Assembly (NCBI GenBank): GCA_026314275.1
Contig: CP111109.1
Span: 3,472,001 to 3,536,000 of the forward strand
Reading direction: 5' to 3'
Length of the DNA stretch: 64,000 bases
Source of the DNA: JAGOEY01 sp017997515
GTDB lineage: Bacteria; Pseudomonadota; Gammaproteobacteria; Burkholderiales; Burkholderiaceae_C
The translations under genes were made by a program, and so were the position numbers. Below are positions 1 through 11,794 of this stretch, one piece after another (position 1 is the first letter of the stretch; each line of letters opens with the position of its first letter). Under the pieces are notes generated by a model. That model was not told where the DNA came from. It did no database searches and saw nothing but the letters and a program-made list of their open reading frames with translations.

Positions 1-490
1 CACGCGGGTCATCATGGTCACGTCGGTGGCGGCTTCGATGGGGTGGCCCTGGTGCACCCGGCCGCCCACGCCGGAGTATTCACCCTCGGAGTTTTCGCGG
101 ACGATGACCCAGTTCAGGTCTTCGGGCCTGCAGCGTTTGAGCGGCGCGTCGATGCCAGGCAGGATACGTGTGGGGCGCACGTTGGCGTACTGGTCGAAGC
201 CTTGGCAGATCTTCAGGCGCAGGCCCCACAGGGTGATGTGGTCAGGGATGTCCGGATCACCGGCCGAGCCAAACAGAATGGCGTCCTGGTGGCGCAGCGC
301 GTCCAGGCCATCGGCCGGCATCATCACGCCGTGGGCGCGGTAGTAGTCACCACCCCAGTCGAAGTTCTCGAAGGTGAAGTTGAATTCCTGGCTGGACGCG
401 GCCAGGGCTTCGAGCACCTGCTGGCCCGCGGGCACCACTTCCTTGCCGATGCCGTCTCCGGGGATGGTTGCGATTGCGTAGGTCTTCATG
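1..490 (-). CDS. Tartrate/D-malate (isopropylmalate-type) dehydrogenase, 3' part cut by window start
   Basis: This is the N-terminal part (about 163 residues) of a beta-decarboxylating NAD-dependent dehydrogenase. It begins MKTYAIATIPGDGIGKEV, where IPGDGIGKEV is the nucleotide-binding start of the isocitrate/isopropylmalate family. It continues with AILFGSAGDPDIPDH and IVRENSEGEYSG, which resemble tartrate dehydrogenase (TtuC) and D-malate dehydrogenase (DmlA). The family oxidises tartrate or D-malate in the cytoplasm. The ATG at 490 follows a GGAGACAGACC ribosome site. The C-terminal half lies outside the window. A LysR gene is transcribed divergently from about 599, the usual arrangement for a dmlR/ttuA-type regulator and its target. 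Substrate choice between tartrate and D-malate cannot be made from this fragment. Confidence 0.85.
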
Positions 491-598
491 GTCTGTCTCC
501 GTTGGGTGGGTTGATGGGCTGTACTGTAGGCAGTGGACAGGGTGCATGCGCAGCCCTATAGTGAAACCATCGTTAACCTGAATTCAACAATAAGACCT

Positions 599-1524
599 AT
601 GTCCGAGGCCATCCAACCTGCCGATCTGGGCTTCTTTTCGGTGCTAGCTGGTGCGGGCAGCCTGAGCGCTGCCGCACGCGAGCTGGGCATCACCACCCCG
701 GCTGTCAGCAAACACCTGGCCCTGATGGAGTCGCGCGTGGGCGTGGCGCTGGTGAACCGCACCACGCGCCGCATGAGCCTCACCCCCGAGGGTGAGCTGT
801 ACCTGGAGCATGCCCGGCGCATCCTGGGCGACATCAACGACATGCAGGAGCTGCTGGGGGTGTCCAAATCCACGCCCCGGGGGCTGTTGCGTGTCAATGC
901 CACGCTGGGGTTCGGGCGCAGCCATGTGGCACCGCTGATCTCGCGTTTTGTGCGCACCCACCCGCTGGTGGAGGTGCAACTGCAGCTGTCGGTGAACCCG
1001 CCACCCCTGGGGGACGACGCGTTCGACGTGTGTATCCGTTTTGGGAGCCGCCAGATGCCCGGGTCATTGCCCGGCGCATCGCCCCCAACCGGCGCCTGCT
1101 GTGCGCTGCGCCGGCCTACCTGGCCCAGCATGGCATGCCCAAAACGCCGCACGAACTGGCGCAGCACAACTGCATTGGTATCCGCCAGGGTGAGGAGGCG
1201 TACGGCCTGTGGCGTCTGGCCCATGGCCGGGGGCGCAACGCCACCATCGAGTCGGTCAAGACCCGCGGCAACCTCACCACCAACGACGGCGAAATCGCGG
1301 TGAACTGGGCACTCGACGGCCACGGCATCCTGATGCGGGCCGAATGGGACATTGAACGGCATCTGAAAAACGGCCGCCTGGTGCAGGTGCTGCCCCAGTA
1401 CTTCACGCCGGACGCCGACATCTACGCGGTGTACCCGCAGCGCCACCAGCTCGCAGCCCGGGTGCGGGCCTTTGTGGATTTTGTGGCCGTGTCGTTTGGC
1501 CAGCGGGCGGCAGCGGCCGCCTGA
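599..1524 (+). pseudogene. LysR-family regulator with a -1 frameshift
   Basis: The 5' part encodes a LysR N-terminal winged helix (MSEAIQPADLGFFSVLAGAGSL, then AVSKHLALMESRVGVALVNRTTRRM) and the start of the effector domain up to CIRFG. The rest of the effector domain (EPPDARVIARRIAPNRRLL to the end) continues in a different frame. The break is at about 1043-1045, where GGG precedes AGCCG; one extra G would restore CIRFGEPPDAR. The gene is divergent to the tartrate/malate dehydrogenase and is probably its regulator. As written it would make a truncated product without most of the ligand domain. A homopolymer sequencing error is as likely as a real mutation. Confidence 0.8.
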
Positions 1525-2169
1525 ACCTAAAAAGGAACCGGGCTGTCAAATTCCAGCCGCCCGCCATGCGCCGGGTGGGGCAGTGTCAGGTGGTGCGCGT
1601 GCAGCATCAGTCGCGGAAAAGCTGCCGCTGCATCACCCTGGTACAGCGTGTCGCCCAGGATGGGATGCCCCAGCGCCAGCAAGTGCACCCGCAGCTGGTG
1701 CGACCGGCCGGTAATGGGCTCCAGTGCGACACGGGTCGCATCGGGCAAGGTGTCCAGCACCTGCCATCGCGTGGTGCTGGGTTTGCCGATCTCCCAGTCC
1801 ACTTTGCTGCGCGGGCGGTTGGGCCAGTCCACGATGAGGGGCAGGTCGATCTGGCCCCATTCCTGTTCGGGAGGTGATAGCTGGCCCTGCACCAGGGCTT
1901 CATACCGTTTGTGCACCTGGCGTGCGGCAAAGGCATCACCCAGAATACGCTGGGCTTCCGGGCTACGCGCCATCACCACCAGGCCCGAGGTGGCCATGTC
2001 GAGCCGGTGTACCACCAGCGCGTCGGGGTACACGGCCTGTACCCGGGCAGAGAGGCAGTCCTGCTTGTCCTCACCCCGCCCCGGCACACACAGCAGGCCG
2101 GCGGGTTTGTCCAGCACCAGCAGGGTGTCGTCGGCGTAGACGATGGGCAGCGGGGCTGCCGCTGTCAGC

Positions 2170-5076
<2,907 letters not shown>

Positions 5077-5141
5077 GGTGCGGGCGTCGTGCAGGCTAGC
5101 GTGGAGCGGGCGGCACCCGGTGCGGGTGCCCGCCGTCTGGG

Positions 5142-5522
5142 TCAGGCGTTTTCAGAAAATTTGGTGTATTCGGGCTCGTCCATCAGCTGGTCGAACTCGG
5201 CCATGTCGGTGTCTTTGGTATGGAGCTTGAAGAACCAGCCGTTGCCCAGCGGGTCGGTGTTGGCCAGCGAGGGGTCGGCGCGCAGGGCTTCGTTCACTTC
5301 GACCACTTCGCCACTCACGGGGCTGTACAGGTCGGCGGCGGCCTTGACGGACTCGACCACACCGGCGACTTCACCTTGTTTGAGCTGGCGACCCACTTCG
5401 GGCAGGTCCACAAACACCACGTCACCCAGGGCGTCCTGGGCGTGCACCGTGATACCGACGGTGGCAGCTTCATGGTCGGCGATTTCGATCCATTCGTGGT
5501 CTTTGGAGTAGTGGACGGTCAT
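5142..5522 (-). CDS. gcvH: Glycine cleavage system H protein
   Basis: The lipoyl carrier protein shuttles the aminomethyl group between GcvP and GcvT. The 126-residue product contains VVESVKAAADLYSPVSGEV; K60 in ESVKAA is the lipoylated lysine. The start at 5522 is chosen because GAGGAAA lies eight bases upstream of ATGACC. A TTG five codons further upstream overlaps that ribosome site and is unlikely. It lies between gcvT (45-base gap) and gcvP. Confidence 0.97.
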   Translation of the reverse strand: MTVHYSKDHEWIEIADHEAATVGITVHAQDALGDVVFVDLPEVGRQLKQGEVAGVVESVKAAADLYSPVSGEVVEVNEALRADPSLANTDPLGNGWFFKLHTKDTDMAEFDQLMDEPEYTKFSENA

Positions 5523-5567
5523 GGCGGGTTTCCTCAAAAAAATGGTAGTTGAATTGAACGCAAAGTC

Positions 5568-6701
5568 TCAGCCGCGATAGTACCGGGCTGGCACAAAAGG
5601 CATGGGGCGCACCTCCATGGGCACAGGCTTGCCGCGCACGATGGCGTGTACGCGGGTGCCCGGCGTGGCGTGGGCGGTGGCCACGTAGCCCATGGCCACA
5701 GGCTGGTCCACCGTGGGGCCGAGCAGGCCGCTGCTGACCTGGCCAATGTCCTGGCCGTCGGGTGTCTGCAGCAGGGTGCCGTCGCGCACAGGCACCCGAT
5801 CCAGCGCCACCAGACCCACACGTTTTCGGGCTGGAGCGCCCGTCCCGCCATCGAGTTGCGCTAGCACTTTGTGAGCGCCTGGGAAGCCCCCGGCGCGCTC
5901 GCCGCCGGTGCGGCGTACCTTCTGGATGGCCCAGGTCAGCGCGGCTTCCACCGGGGTGGTGGTGGTGTCGATGTCGCTGCCATACAGGCACAGGCCGGCT
6001 TCCAGGCGCAGCGAGTTGCGTGCGCCCAGGCCGATGGGCATCACCTCGGGCTGGGCCAGCAGCAGGCGGGCCAGGCGGTCGGCGTCGGTGGCGGCCACCG
6101 AGATCTCGAAGCCGTCTTCCCCCGTGTAGCCGCTGCGGGTGGCAAACACCGGGATGCCGCCGATGGACAGTGTGCCACCGGTCATGAACACGAGTTTTTC
6201 ACTGCCTGGGGCGAGCCGTGCCAGCACGGTGCCAGCCTGCGGGCCTTGCAGCGCTAGCAGGGCCTGGTCGGGCAGGGGCAGCACCTGGCAGCGCTGGCCG
6301 ATACGGGCCTGGATGTGGGCAATGTCAGCCACCTTACACGCACCGTTGACGATGACAAAAAGCGAATCGTTGCCCTCGTTGAAGAACATCAGGTCGTCCA
6401 GAATGCCGCCTTCGTCGTTCAGCAGCAGGCCATAGCGCTGTTTGCCCGGTGCCAGGCCGATCACGTCCACCGGCATCAGCGTTTCGAAGGCGGCAGCCGC
6501 GTCAGGCCCCACCAGCCGCAGCTGGCCCATGTGGGAAATGTCGAACAGGCCAGCGGCGTTGCGGGTGTGTTTGTGCTCGGCCATCAGGCCAGCGGGGTAC
6601 TGCACCGGCATGGAATACCCGGCAAAGGGCACCATGCGGGCGCCCAGTTCCAGGTGCAGGGCGTGTAGCGGGGTTTTCAGCAGTTCGGATTCGGTGGTCA
6701 T
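5568..6701 (-). CDS. gcvT: Aminomethyltransferase, T-protein
   Basis: The T-protein transfers the methylene group from aminomethyl-lipoyl GcvH to tetrahydrofolate and releases ammonia. It is 377 residues long, starting MTTESELLKTPLHALHLELGARMVPFAGYSMPVQY. It carries GLFDISHMGQ and the YTGEDGFEI block typical of the folate-binding family. ATG at 6701 has TGGAGACC just upstream; the open frame extends 29 codons further into the leader but without an RBS. It is the first gene of the operon, about 63 bases after the glycine riboswitch. Confidence 0.97.
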   Translation of the reverse strand: MTTESELLKTPLHALHLELGARMVPFAGYSMPVQYPAGLMAEHKHTRNAAGLFDISHMGQLRLVGPDAAAAFETLMPVDVIGLAPGKQRYGLLLNDEGGILDDLMFFNEGNDSLFVIVNGACKVADIAHIQARIGQRCQVLPLPDQALLALQGPQAGTVLARLAPGSEKLVFMTGGTLSIGGIPVFATRSGYTGEDGFEISVAATDADRLARLLLAQPEVMPIGLGARNSLRLEAGLCLYGSDIDTTTTPVEAALTWAIQKVRRTGGERAGGFPGAHKVLAQLDGGTGAPARKRVGLVALDRVPVRDGTLLQTPDGQDIGQVSSGLLGPTVDQPVAMGYVATAHATPGTRVHAIVRGKPVPMEVRPMPFVPARYYRG

Positions 6702-6763
6702 GAAGGTCTCCAGGCAATGGAAGGGGCTCCATACCGGCCATGATGGCTGGTAGTGGGGCCCAC

Positions 6764-6952
6764 TGTCCGCTTTACCTGAGAGATTCACCCGGCGATACGG
6801 GTTTGCTCCTTCGGTGGCACCGCCGGGGCGGTGCTCTCTCCAGTGGGGAGACGCCTGCGTTGGCAGGCGTTTGTCAGTCCTTTTGCCTGAGCGTTAGGGC
6901 ATGCAGCCTGCGCCTTCGGCGACCCCCATGGTGGGGATGCTCTCCTGACAGG
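6764..6952 (-). promoter_or_regulatory. Tandem glycine riboswitch in the gcvT leader
   Basis: On the minus strand there are two consecutive glycine aptamer signatures. The first runs from CTGTCAGGAGAGC through GCCGAAGGCGCA to CTCAGGCAAAAGGACTGA. The second runs from GGAGAGAGC through CACCGAAGGAGCAA to CTCTCAGGTAAAGCGGACAG. The two are separated by a short hairpin linker (GACAAACGCCTGCC..). Tandem cooperative glycine riboswitches in front of gcvT are known and usually turn the operon on when glycine is abundant. No clear expression-platform terminator follows, so control may be at translation initiation. Confidence 0.93.
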
Positions 6953-6990
6953 CGCAGATTGTAGTGCAGTGCAGCATGCTCACCCACGGG

Positions 6991-8268
6991 CTACTTGGCA
7001 TACACCAGGTCACGCAGGGCCAGAGAGATCCAGGGCACATAGGTGATGACCATCAGGCAACCCAGAATCACCAGAACGAAGGGGATCAGGTGCCGGACGA
7101 TCTGGTCCAGCGAAATCCGCGCCACCGTGCAGGCCGCGAACAGGTTCACCCCGAACGGCGGGGTGATCATGCCCAGTGCCAGATTGACCACCATGATGAG
7201 CCCGAAATGCACCGGGTCCACCCCGAAGTGCACGGCCACCGGTGCCAGGATGGGGGCCAGCACGATGATGGCCGCACTGGTCTCGATGAACATGCCGATG
7301 ATGAACAGCGCGGCATTCACCCCCAGCAGGAACATGGTGGGCGACTTCAGCACGTCCTGCAGCCACATGCCAATGGCTTCGGGGACGCCAGCCCGGGTGA
7401 TGAGGAAGGCAAACAGCCCGGCGTTGGCGATGATGAACATGATGACCGACGAGGACACCACCGACTTGCGCAAGATGGCGTAAAGGTCTTTCAGGCCAAT
7501 CTCGCGGTAGATCACCACCCCCACGATGAGGGCGTAGAACACTGCCACGGCCGAGGCTTCGGTGGGCGTGAAGACGCCGCCGTAGATGCCACCCAGGATG
7601 ATGACCGGCATCAGCAGCGCCCAGCCGGCCTGCCAGGTGGCCTTGCCGAAGGACAAGCGGCCTTCGCCGTCGTTCTTGCCCCAGCCCTTCCACTTGCAGT
7701 ACACCCACACGAACAACATCAGGGCCGCACTGATGAGCAGGCCCGGGCCAAAGCCGGCGATGAACAGTTCACCAATCGACACCTCGGCACTGACCCCGTA
7801 CAGGATCATGGGGATGGAGGGCGGGATGATGACCCCCAGCTCGGCGCTGGTGGCCTGCAGAGCGGCGGCGTAGCTGGTGGGGTAGCCGTGTTTGATGAGC
7901 GCCGGGATCAGGATGGCGCCGATGGCAAAGGTGGTGGCTACCGAAGAGCCCGACACCGCAGCAAAGATCATGCAGGTGAGCACGCAGGTCATGGGCAGGC
8001 CCCCCTGCACGCCACCCACGATGCTCTTGGCAAACTCGACCAGGCGGCGTGAGATGCCGCCGGTTTCCATCAGGTTGCCCGCCAGGATGAAGAAGGGAAT
8101 GGCCGCCAGCGGGAATTTGTTGATGGCGTTGAACATCTCCTTCACGGAGATCAGCATGTTGGCATTGGTCGCCTGGATGCCCAGGATGGACGCCAGCCCG
8201 ATGGAGACGGCCACCGAAATGGTCAGCGCGAAACACACCACCATGGTGGTGATCATGATGGGGGTCAT
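6991..8268 (-). CDS. dctM: TRAP transporter large permease subunit DctM
   Basis: Large 12-helix membrane subunit of a tripartite ATP-independent periplasmic transporter; it is the ion-coupled translocation channel. The 425-residue protein is strongly hydrophobic throughout, with family motifs NLMETGGISRRLVEFA and GYPTSYAAALQATSAELGVIIPPSIPMILYG. It overlaps dctQ by ATGA (8265-8268), implying translational coupling. The likely substrate class is C4-dicarboxylates or related carboxylic acids, but this cannot be fixed from sequence. Confidence 0.95.
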   Translation of the reverse strand: MTPIMITTMVVCFALTISVAVSIGLASILGIQATNANMLISVKEMFNAINKFPLAAIPFFILAGNLMETGGISRRLVEFAKSIVGGVQGGLPMTCVLTCMIFAAVSGSSVATTFAIGAILIPALIKHGYPTSYAAALQATSAELGVIIPPSIPMILYGVSAEVSIGELFIAGFGPGLLISAALMLFVWVYCKWKGWGKNDGEGRLSFGKATWQAGWALLMPVIILGGIYGGVFTPTEASAVAVFYALIVGVVIYREIGLKDLYAILRKSVVSSSVIMFIIANAGLFAFLITRAGVPEAIGMWLQDVLKSPTMFLLGVNAALFIIGMFIETSAAIIVLAPILAPVAVHFGVDPVHFGLIMVVNLALGMITPPFGVNLFAACTVARISLDQIVRHLIPFVLVILGCLMVITYVPWISLALRDLVYAK

Positions 8269-8759
8269 TGGGCAGTTTCCAGTTCGTTGCGCTGCGGATC
8301 CAGCAGGTTGGCGATGATGCCGATCACGCTAAAAAGACCACCCACCGGCAGGGCCAGGTAGGCCCAGAACATTGAGACGGATTCCAGCCCGGCCATCGAC
8401 TGCACGCTGCCGCGCTGGGCGTAGTCCCAGCCCCACCAGATGATGACGCCCACCAGGCTGAGCGCCGCGCCGCAGACCAGCCAGTCCAGCAGGCGCCGGA
8501 TACGTGGCGGGCTCCAGCGGTAGAGCACGTCCACACTCACCATGGCACCCTGGCGGAAGGCGCTGGGAATACCCATGAACACCATCCAGATGAGGCTGAT
8601 ACGGATCAAAATTTCGGACCACTCGGCGGGCTGCTCCAGCACAAAGCGGGTGATGATCTGGAACATGCCCAGGCTGGAGGCGATGGCCAGCATCAGGCAG
8701 GCGATGGCCATGGCAAAGGTGGTTGTCCACCGGTCCAGGGTTAGCAATGCGTGTTTCAT
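8265..8759 (-). CDS. dctQ: TRAP transporter small permease subunit DctQ
   Basis: Small four-helix membrane subunit that bridges DctM and the binding protein. From ATG 8759 (MKHALLTLDRW) it is 164 residues. It includes the family region ILIRISLIWMVFMGIPSAFRQGAMVSVDVL and the end SVIGIIANLLDP. No strong Shine-Dalgarno site is seen before the ATG. The gene lies between a terminator-like hairpin after dctP and the overlapping dctM. Confidence 0.92.
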   Translation of the reverse strand: MKHALLTLDRWTTTFAMAIACLMLAIASSLGMFQIITRFVLEQPAEWSEILIRISLIWMVFMGIPSAFRQGAMVSVDVLYRWSPPRIRRLLDWLVCGAALSLVGVIIWWGWDYAQRGSVQSMAGLESVSMFWAYLALPVGGLFSVIGIIANLLDPQRNELETAQ

Positions 8760-8781
8760 GGGGGAGATCCGGTATTCAAAC

Positions 8782-8816
8782 AAAAACGCCCGCCAGTGAC
8801 CACTGGACGGGCGCAT
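8782..8816 (-). terminator. Hairpin with T-run between dctP and dctQ
   Basis: On the minus strand the stem CGCCCG(T)CCAGTG / CACTGGCGGGCG is followed at once by TTTTTG. It sits 28 bases after the dctP stop and before dctQ. It looks like a partial rho-independent terminator that would leave more dctP than dctQM message, as the stoichiometry of TRAP systems requires. Confidence 0.75.
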
Positions 8817-8843
8817 TGTGCTGCTAAATATGTAGCAATGGGA

Positions 8844-9824
8844 TCACTTGTAGTTGCGGATCTTGTCGAGGTTGGCCTTGCCAAACTGCTTCTCGAACTC
8901 GGCGTTCACCGGCGCCAGCTGGGCCACGAACTTGGCTTTGTCCAAGTCCTCGATCACGGTCATGCCCTGGGCACGCAGCTCTTTCACGCCGTTGGCGTCG
9001 TCCTGGTCCACGCGGTCGCGGTTGGCCTTGGCGGCCACCTTGGCAGCGTCAAGGAAGGCGGTCTTGTCGGCGGCGCTGAGTTTGTCGAAGGAGCCCTTGT
9101 TCATCACGAAGATGCAGGGCGAATACACATGGCCGGTGAGTGACAGGTGTTTTTGCACCTGCGAGAACTTGGCCGACATGATGACGGGCAGCGGGTTTTC
9201 CTGCCCGTCCACGGTGCCCTGTTGCAGCGCGGTGAACACCTCGGGGAAGGCCATGGGTGTGGTGATGATGCCCAGGCCCTTGTAGGCGGCAATGTGCACC
9301 GGGTTCTCCATGGTGCGCATCTTCAGGCCCTTCAGGTCGGCTGGCTCCTTCACATCACGCTTGCTGTTGGTCATGTGGCGGAAGCCGTTTTCGGCCCAGG
9401 CCAGGGCTTTGAAACCCTTGGCGTCGAACTTGGTCAGCAGCTCCTGGCCAATGGGGCCGTCCAGCACGGCGCGGGCATGGGCCTTGTCGCGGAACAGGAA
9501 GGGCACGTCGAGGATCTTGGCGTCTGGCACGAAGTTGGGCACCGGGCCGGTGGAGGAGAAAGCCAGCTCCTGCGTGCCGAGCTGCACGGCCTCGATGGAT
9601 TCACGCTCGCCGCCCAGCGATCCGTTGTAGAAGGTTTCCACCTTGTAACGGCCCCCCGTGCGCGCAGCGACTTCCTTGGCGAAGGTGTCGATCGCCACGC
9701 CCTGGTGCGAGTTCTGGGCGGTGGAGATGCTGATCTTCATCGTGGTCTGTGCGTGCAGGCTGGCGCTGGCGGCCACCAGGCCCAGACCAAGGGTCATGCT
9801 GGCGACGAGTTTGCTGAATGCCAT
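8844..9824 (-). CDS. dctP: TRAP transporter periplasmic substrate-binding protein DctP
   Basis: Secreted solute receptor of the TRAP system. From ATG 9824 (CAGGAGACTCC upstream) the protein begins MAFSKLVASMTLGLGLVAASASLHAQ, a signal peptide cleaved near AHAQ/T. The mature part has the DctP fold signatures GGRYKVETFYNGSLGGERE and DLKGLKMRTMENPVH; the arginine in this last block normally pairs with the ligand carboxylate. It is 326 residues long and first of dctP-dctQ-dctM. Confidence 0.95.
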   Translation of the reverse strand: MAFSKLVASMTLGLGLVAASASLHAQTTMKISISTAQNSHQGVAIDTFAKEVAARTGGRYKVETFYNGSLGGERESIEAVQLGTQELAFSSTGPVPNFVPDAKILDVPFLFRDKAHARAVLDGPIGQELLTKFDAKGFKALAWAENGFRHMTNSKRDVKEPADLKGLKMRTMENPVHIAAYKGLGIITTPMAFPEVFTALQQGTVDGQENPLPVIMSAKFSQVQKHLSLTGHVYSPCIFVMNKGSFDKLSAADKTAFLDAAKVAAKANRDRVDQDDANGVKELRAQGMTVIEDLDKAKFVAQLAPVNAEFEKQFGKANLDKIRNYK

Positions 9825-9914
9825 GGAGTCTCCTGAGGTGTTATGAAAAGACGAAACACCCAATATGCATGAAGCCGGCCCGGCGTGCTTCGGGACTTAC
9901 ACCGATGCAGCCAC

Positions 9915-9951
9915 AAAAAAAGGCGGCGCCCCCGTTAACAGGGGTGCCGCC
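9915..9951 (-). terminator. Rho-independent terminator after ETF-QO
   Basis: Minus-strand stem GGCGGCACCCC / GGGGGCGCCGCC with loop TGTTAAC is followed by TTTTTTTG. It begins 24 bases after the ETF-QO stop and separates that gene from the TRAP operon. Confidence 0.9.
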
Positions 9952-9974
9952 TTGGTGGGTGCGAGCGGGTGTTG

Positions 9975-11666
9975 TTACATGCCCGAATAGTTCGGACCGC
10001 CGCCGCCTTCAGGGGTCACCCACACGATGTTCTGTGTTGGGTCCTTGATGTCGCAGGTTTTGCAATGTACGCAGTTCTGCGCGTTGATCTGCAGGCGGTC
10101 GGAGTTGTCCGGGTTCTTGACGAACTCGTACACACCGGCAGGGCAGTAACGCGCCTCGGGCCCGGCGTATTTGGCCAGGTTGATGTTCACCGGCACCGAC
10201 GCGTCTTTCAGCGTCAGGTGGGCGGGCTGCTGCTCTTCGTGGTTGGTGTTGCTGATGAACACGCTGGAGAGGCGGTCAAAAGTAAGCTTGCCATCGGGCT
10301 TGGGGTAGACGATGGGTTTACATTCGGCGGCGGGTTTCAGGTACGCGTGGTCGGGTTTCTCGCGGCGCAGCGTCCATGGGATGTGGCCACGCAGCACGAA
10401 TTGTTCAAAACCGTTCATCAGCGTGGCTGTGGTCAGCCCGTACTTGAACCAGTTCTTGAAGTTGCGGTCCTTGTTCAGCTCGGTATAGAGCCAGCTTTGC
10501 TCAAACGCTTCGGGGTAGGCACTGAGTTCGTCGTGCTGGCGTCCAGCCAGCACGGCTTCGTAAGCAGCGTCTGCCGCGAGCATGCCGGTCTTGATGGCGG
10601 CATGGCTGCCCTTGATGCGGCTCACGTTGAGGTAACCCGCGTTGCAGCCCACCAGTGCGCCGCCCGGGAACACGGTTTTGGGCAGTGCGTTGATACCGCT
10701 GGCGTTGATGGCGCGCGCGCCATAAGACAGGCGTTTGGCAGTGACTTCACCCTGGGCGTTTTCGAAGTAGTAACGCACGTTGGGGTGGGTCTTCCAGCGC
10801 TGGAACTCTTCAAACGGGCTCAGGTACGGGTTGGTGTAACCCAGGCCAGTGACAAAACCCAGGGCGACCTTGTTGTCTTCCAGGTGGTACAGGAACGCAC
10901 CGCCATAGGTGTCGGACGCCATGGGCCAGCCCGCGGTGTGCATCACAAAACCGGGCTTGTGGCGGCTGGGGTCAATCTCCCACAGCTCCTTGATGCCGAG
11001 GCCCCAGCTTTGCGGGTCACGGCCTTCGTCGAGCTTGAACTTTTCGATGAGTTGTTTGCCCAGGTTGCCGCGTGCACCTTCGGCAAACACGGTGTATTTG
11101 CCCAGCAGTTCCATGCCAAGCTGGAAGTTCTCGGTCGGTTCGCCGTCCTTGCCCACACCCATGTTGCCGGTGGCGACACCTTTGACAGCACCGTCTTCAC
11201 CGTACAGCACCTCTGCTGCGGGGAAGCCGGGGAATATTTCCACACCCAGCGCTTCGGCCTGGTCGGCCATCCACTTGGTGACGGCACCCAGGCTCACGAT
11301 GTAGTTGCCGTGGTTGTGCGCGAACGGTGGCAGGAAGATGTTGGGCACCCGCATGCTGGCTTTTTCGCCGAGGAACACATAGGCGTCGTCGGTCACGGGC
11401 TGGTTGAGCGGCGCGCCGCGCTTCTTCCAGTCGGGGAACAACTCGGTCAGCGCCTTGGGGTCCATGATGGCGCCCGACAGGATGTGGGCACCGGGTTCCG
11501 AGCCTTTTTCGAGCACCACCACCGACACATCGGTGCCGTTCTTGGCGGCCAGCTGTTTAAGGCGGATGGCTGTGGCCAGACCACCGGGGCCCCCACCCAC
11601 CACCACCACGTCGTATTCCATGGCTTCGCGAGGGCCGTAGGTGCTGAGGATTTCGTCTTGTGTCAT
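9975..11666 (-). CDS. Electron transfer flavoprotein-ubiquinone oxidoreductase
   Basis: Membrane-associated FAD and [4Fe-4S] enzyme that passes electrons from ETF (fatty acid and amino acid oxidation) to ubiquinone. The N-terminal FAD motif is VVVVGGGPGGLATAIRL. The C-terminal cluster ligands are in CVHCKTCDIKDPTQNIVW. At 563 residues it is full length. It is a single gene with its own terminator; ATG 11666 is followed by TQDEILSTYGPREAMEYDVVV. Confidence 0.96.
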   Translation of the reverse strand: MTQDEILSTYGPREAMEYDVVVVGGGPGGLATAIRLKQLAAKNGTDVSVVVLEKGSEPGAHILSGAIMDPKALTELFPDWKKRGAPLNQPVTDDAYVFLGEKASMRVPNIFLPPFAHNHGNYIVSLGAVTKWMADQAEALGVEIFPGFPAAEVLYGEDGAVKGVATGNMGVGKDGEPTENFQLGMELLGKYTVFAEGARGNLGKQLIEKFKLDEGRDPQSWGLGIKELWEIDPSRHKPGFVMHTAGWPMASDTYGGAFLYHLEDNKVALGFVTGLGYTNPYLSPFEEFQRWKTHPNVRYYFENAQGEVTAKRLSYGARAINASGINALPKTVFPGGALVGCNAGYLNVSRIKGSHAAIKTGMLAADAAYEAVLAGRQHDELSAYPEAFEQSWLYTELNKDRNFKNWFKYGLTTATLMNGFEQFVLRGHIPWTLRREKPDHAYLKPAAECKPIVYPKPDGKLTFDRLSSVFISNTNHEEQQPAHLTLKDASVPVNINLAKYAGPEARYCPAGVYEFVKNPDNSDRLQINAQNCVHCKTCDIKDPTQNIVWVTPEGGGGPNYSGM

Positions 11667-11794
11667 CGTGGAAGCGTCTCGCTTGATAATGTTTTACGGG
11701 GAGGCTGCGGTCGCCAGCATCGTCGCCGATTTTATTCGTTGCGCCTGTCGCCTGCGGACGGCGTTTCACCGTGAAGATTAGTGAGGAGACTTTA

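Noticed and set aside
9969..11774. A 601-codon plus-strand ORF opposite ETF-QO
   Set aside because: Antisense shadow with typical Val/His/Gly-rich composition; the ETF-QO gene is unmistakable.
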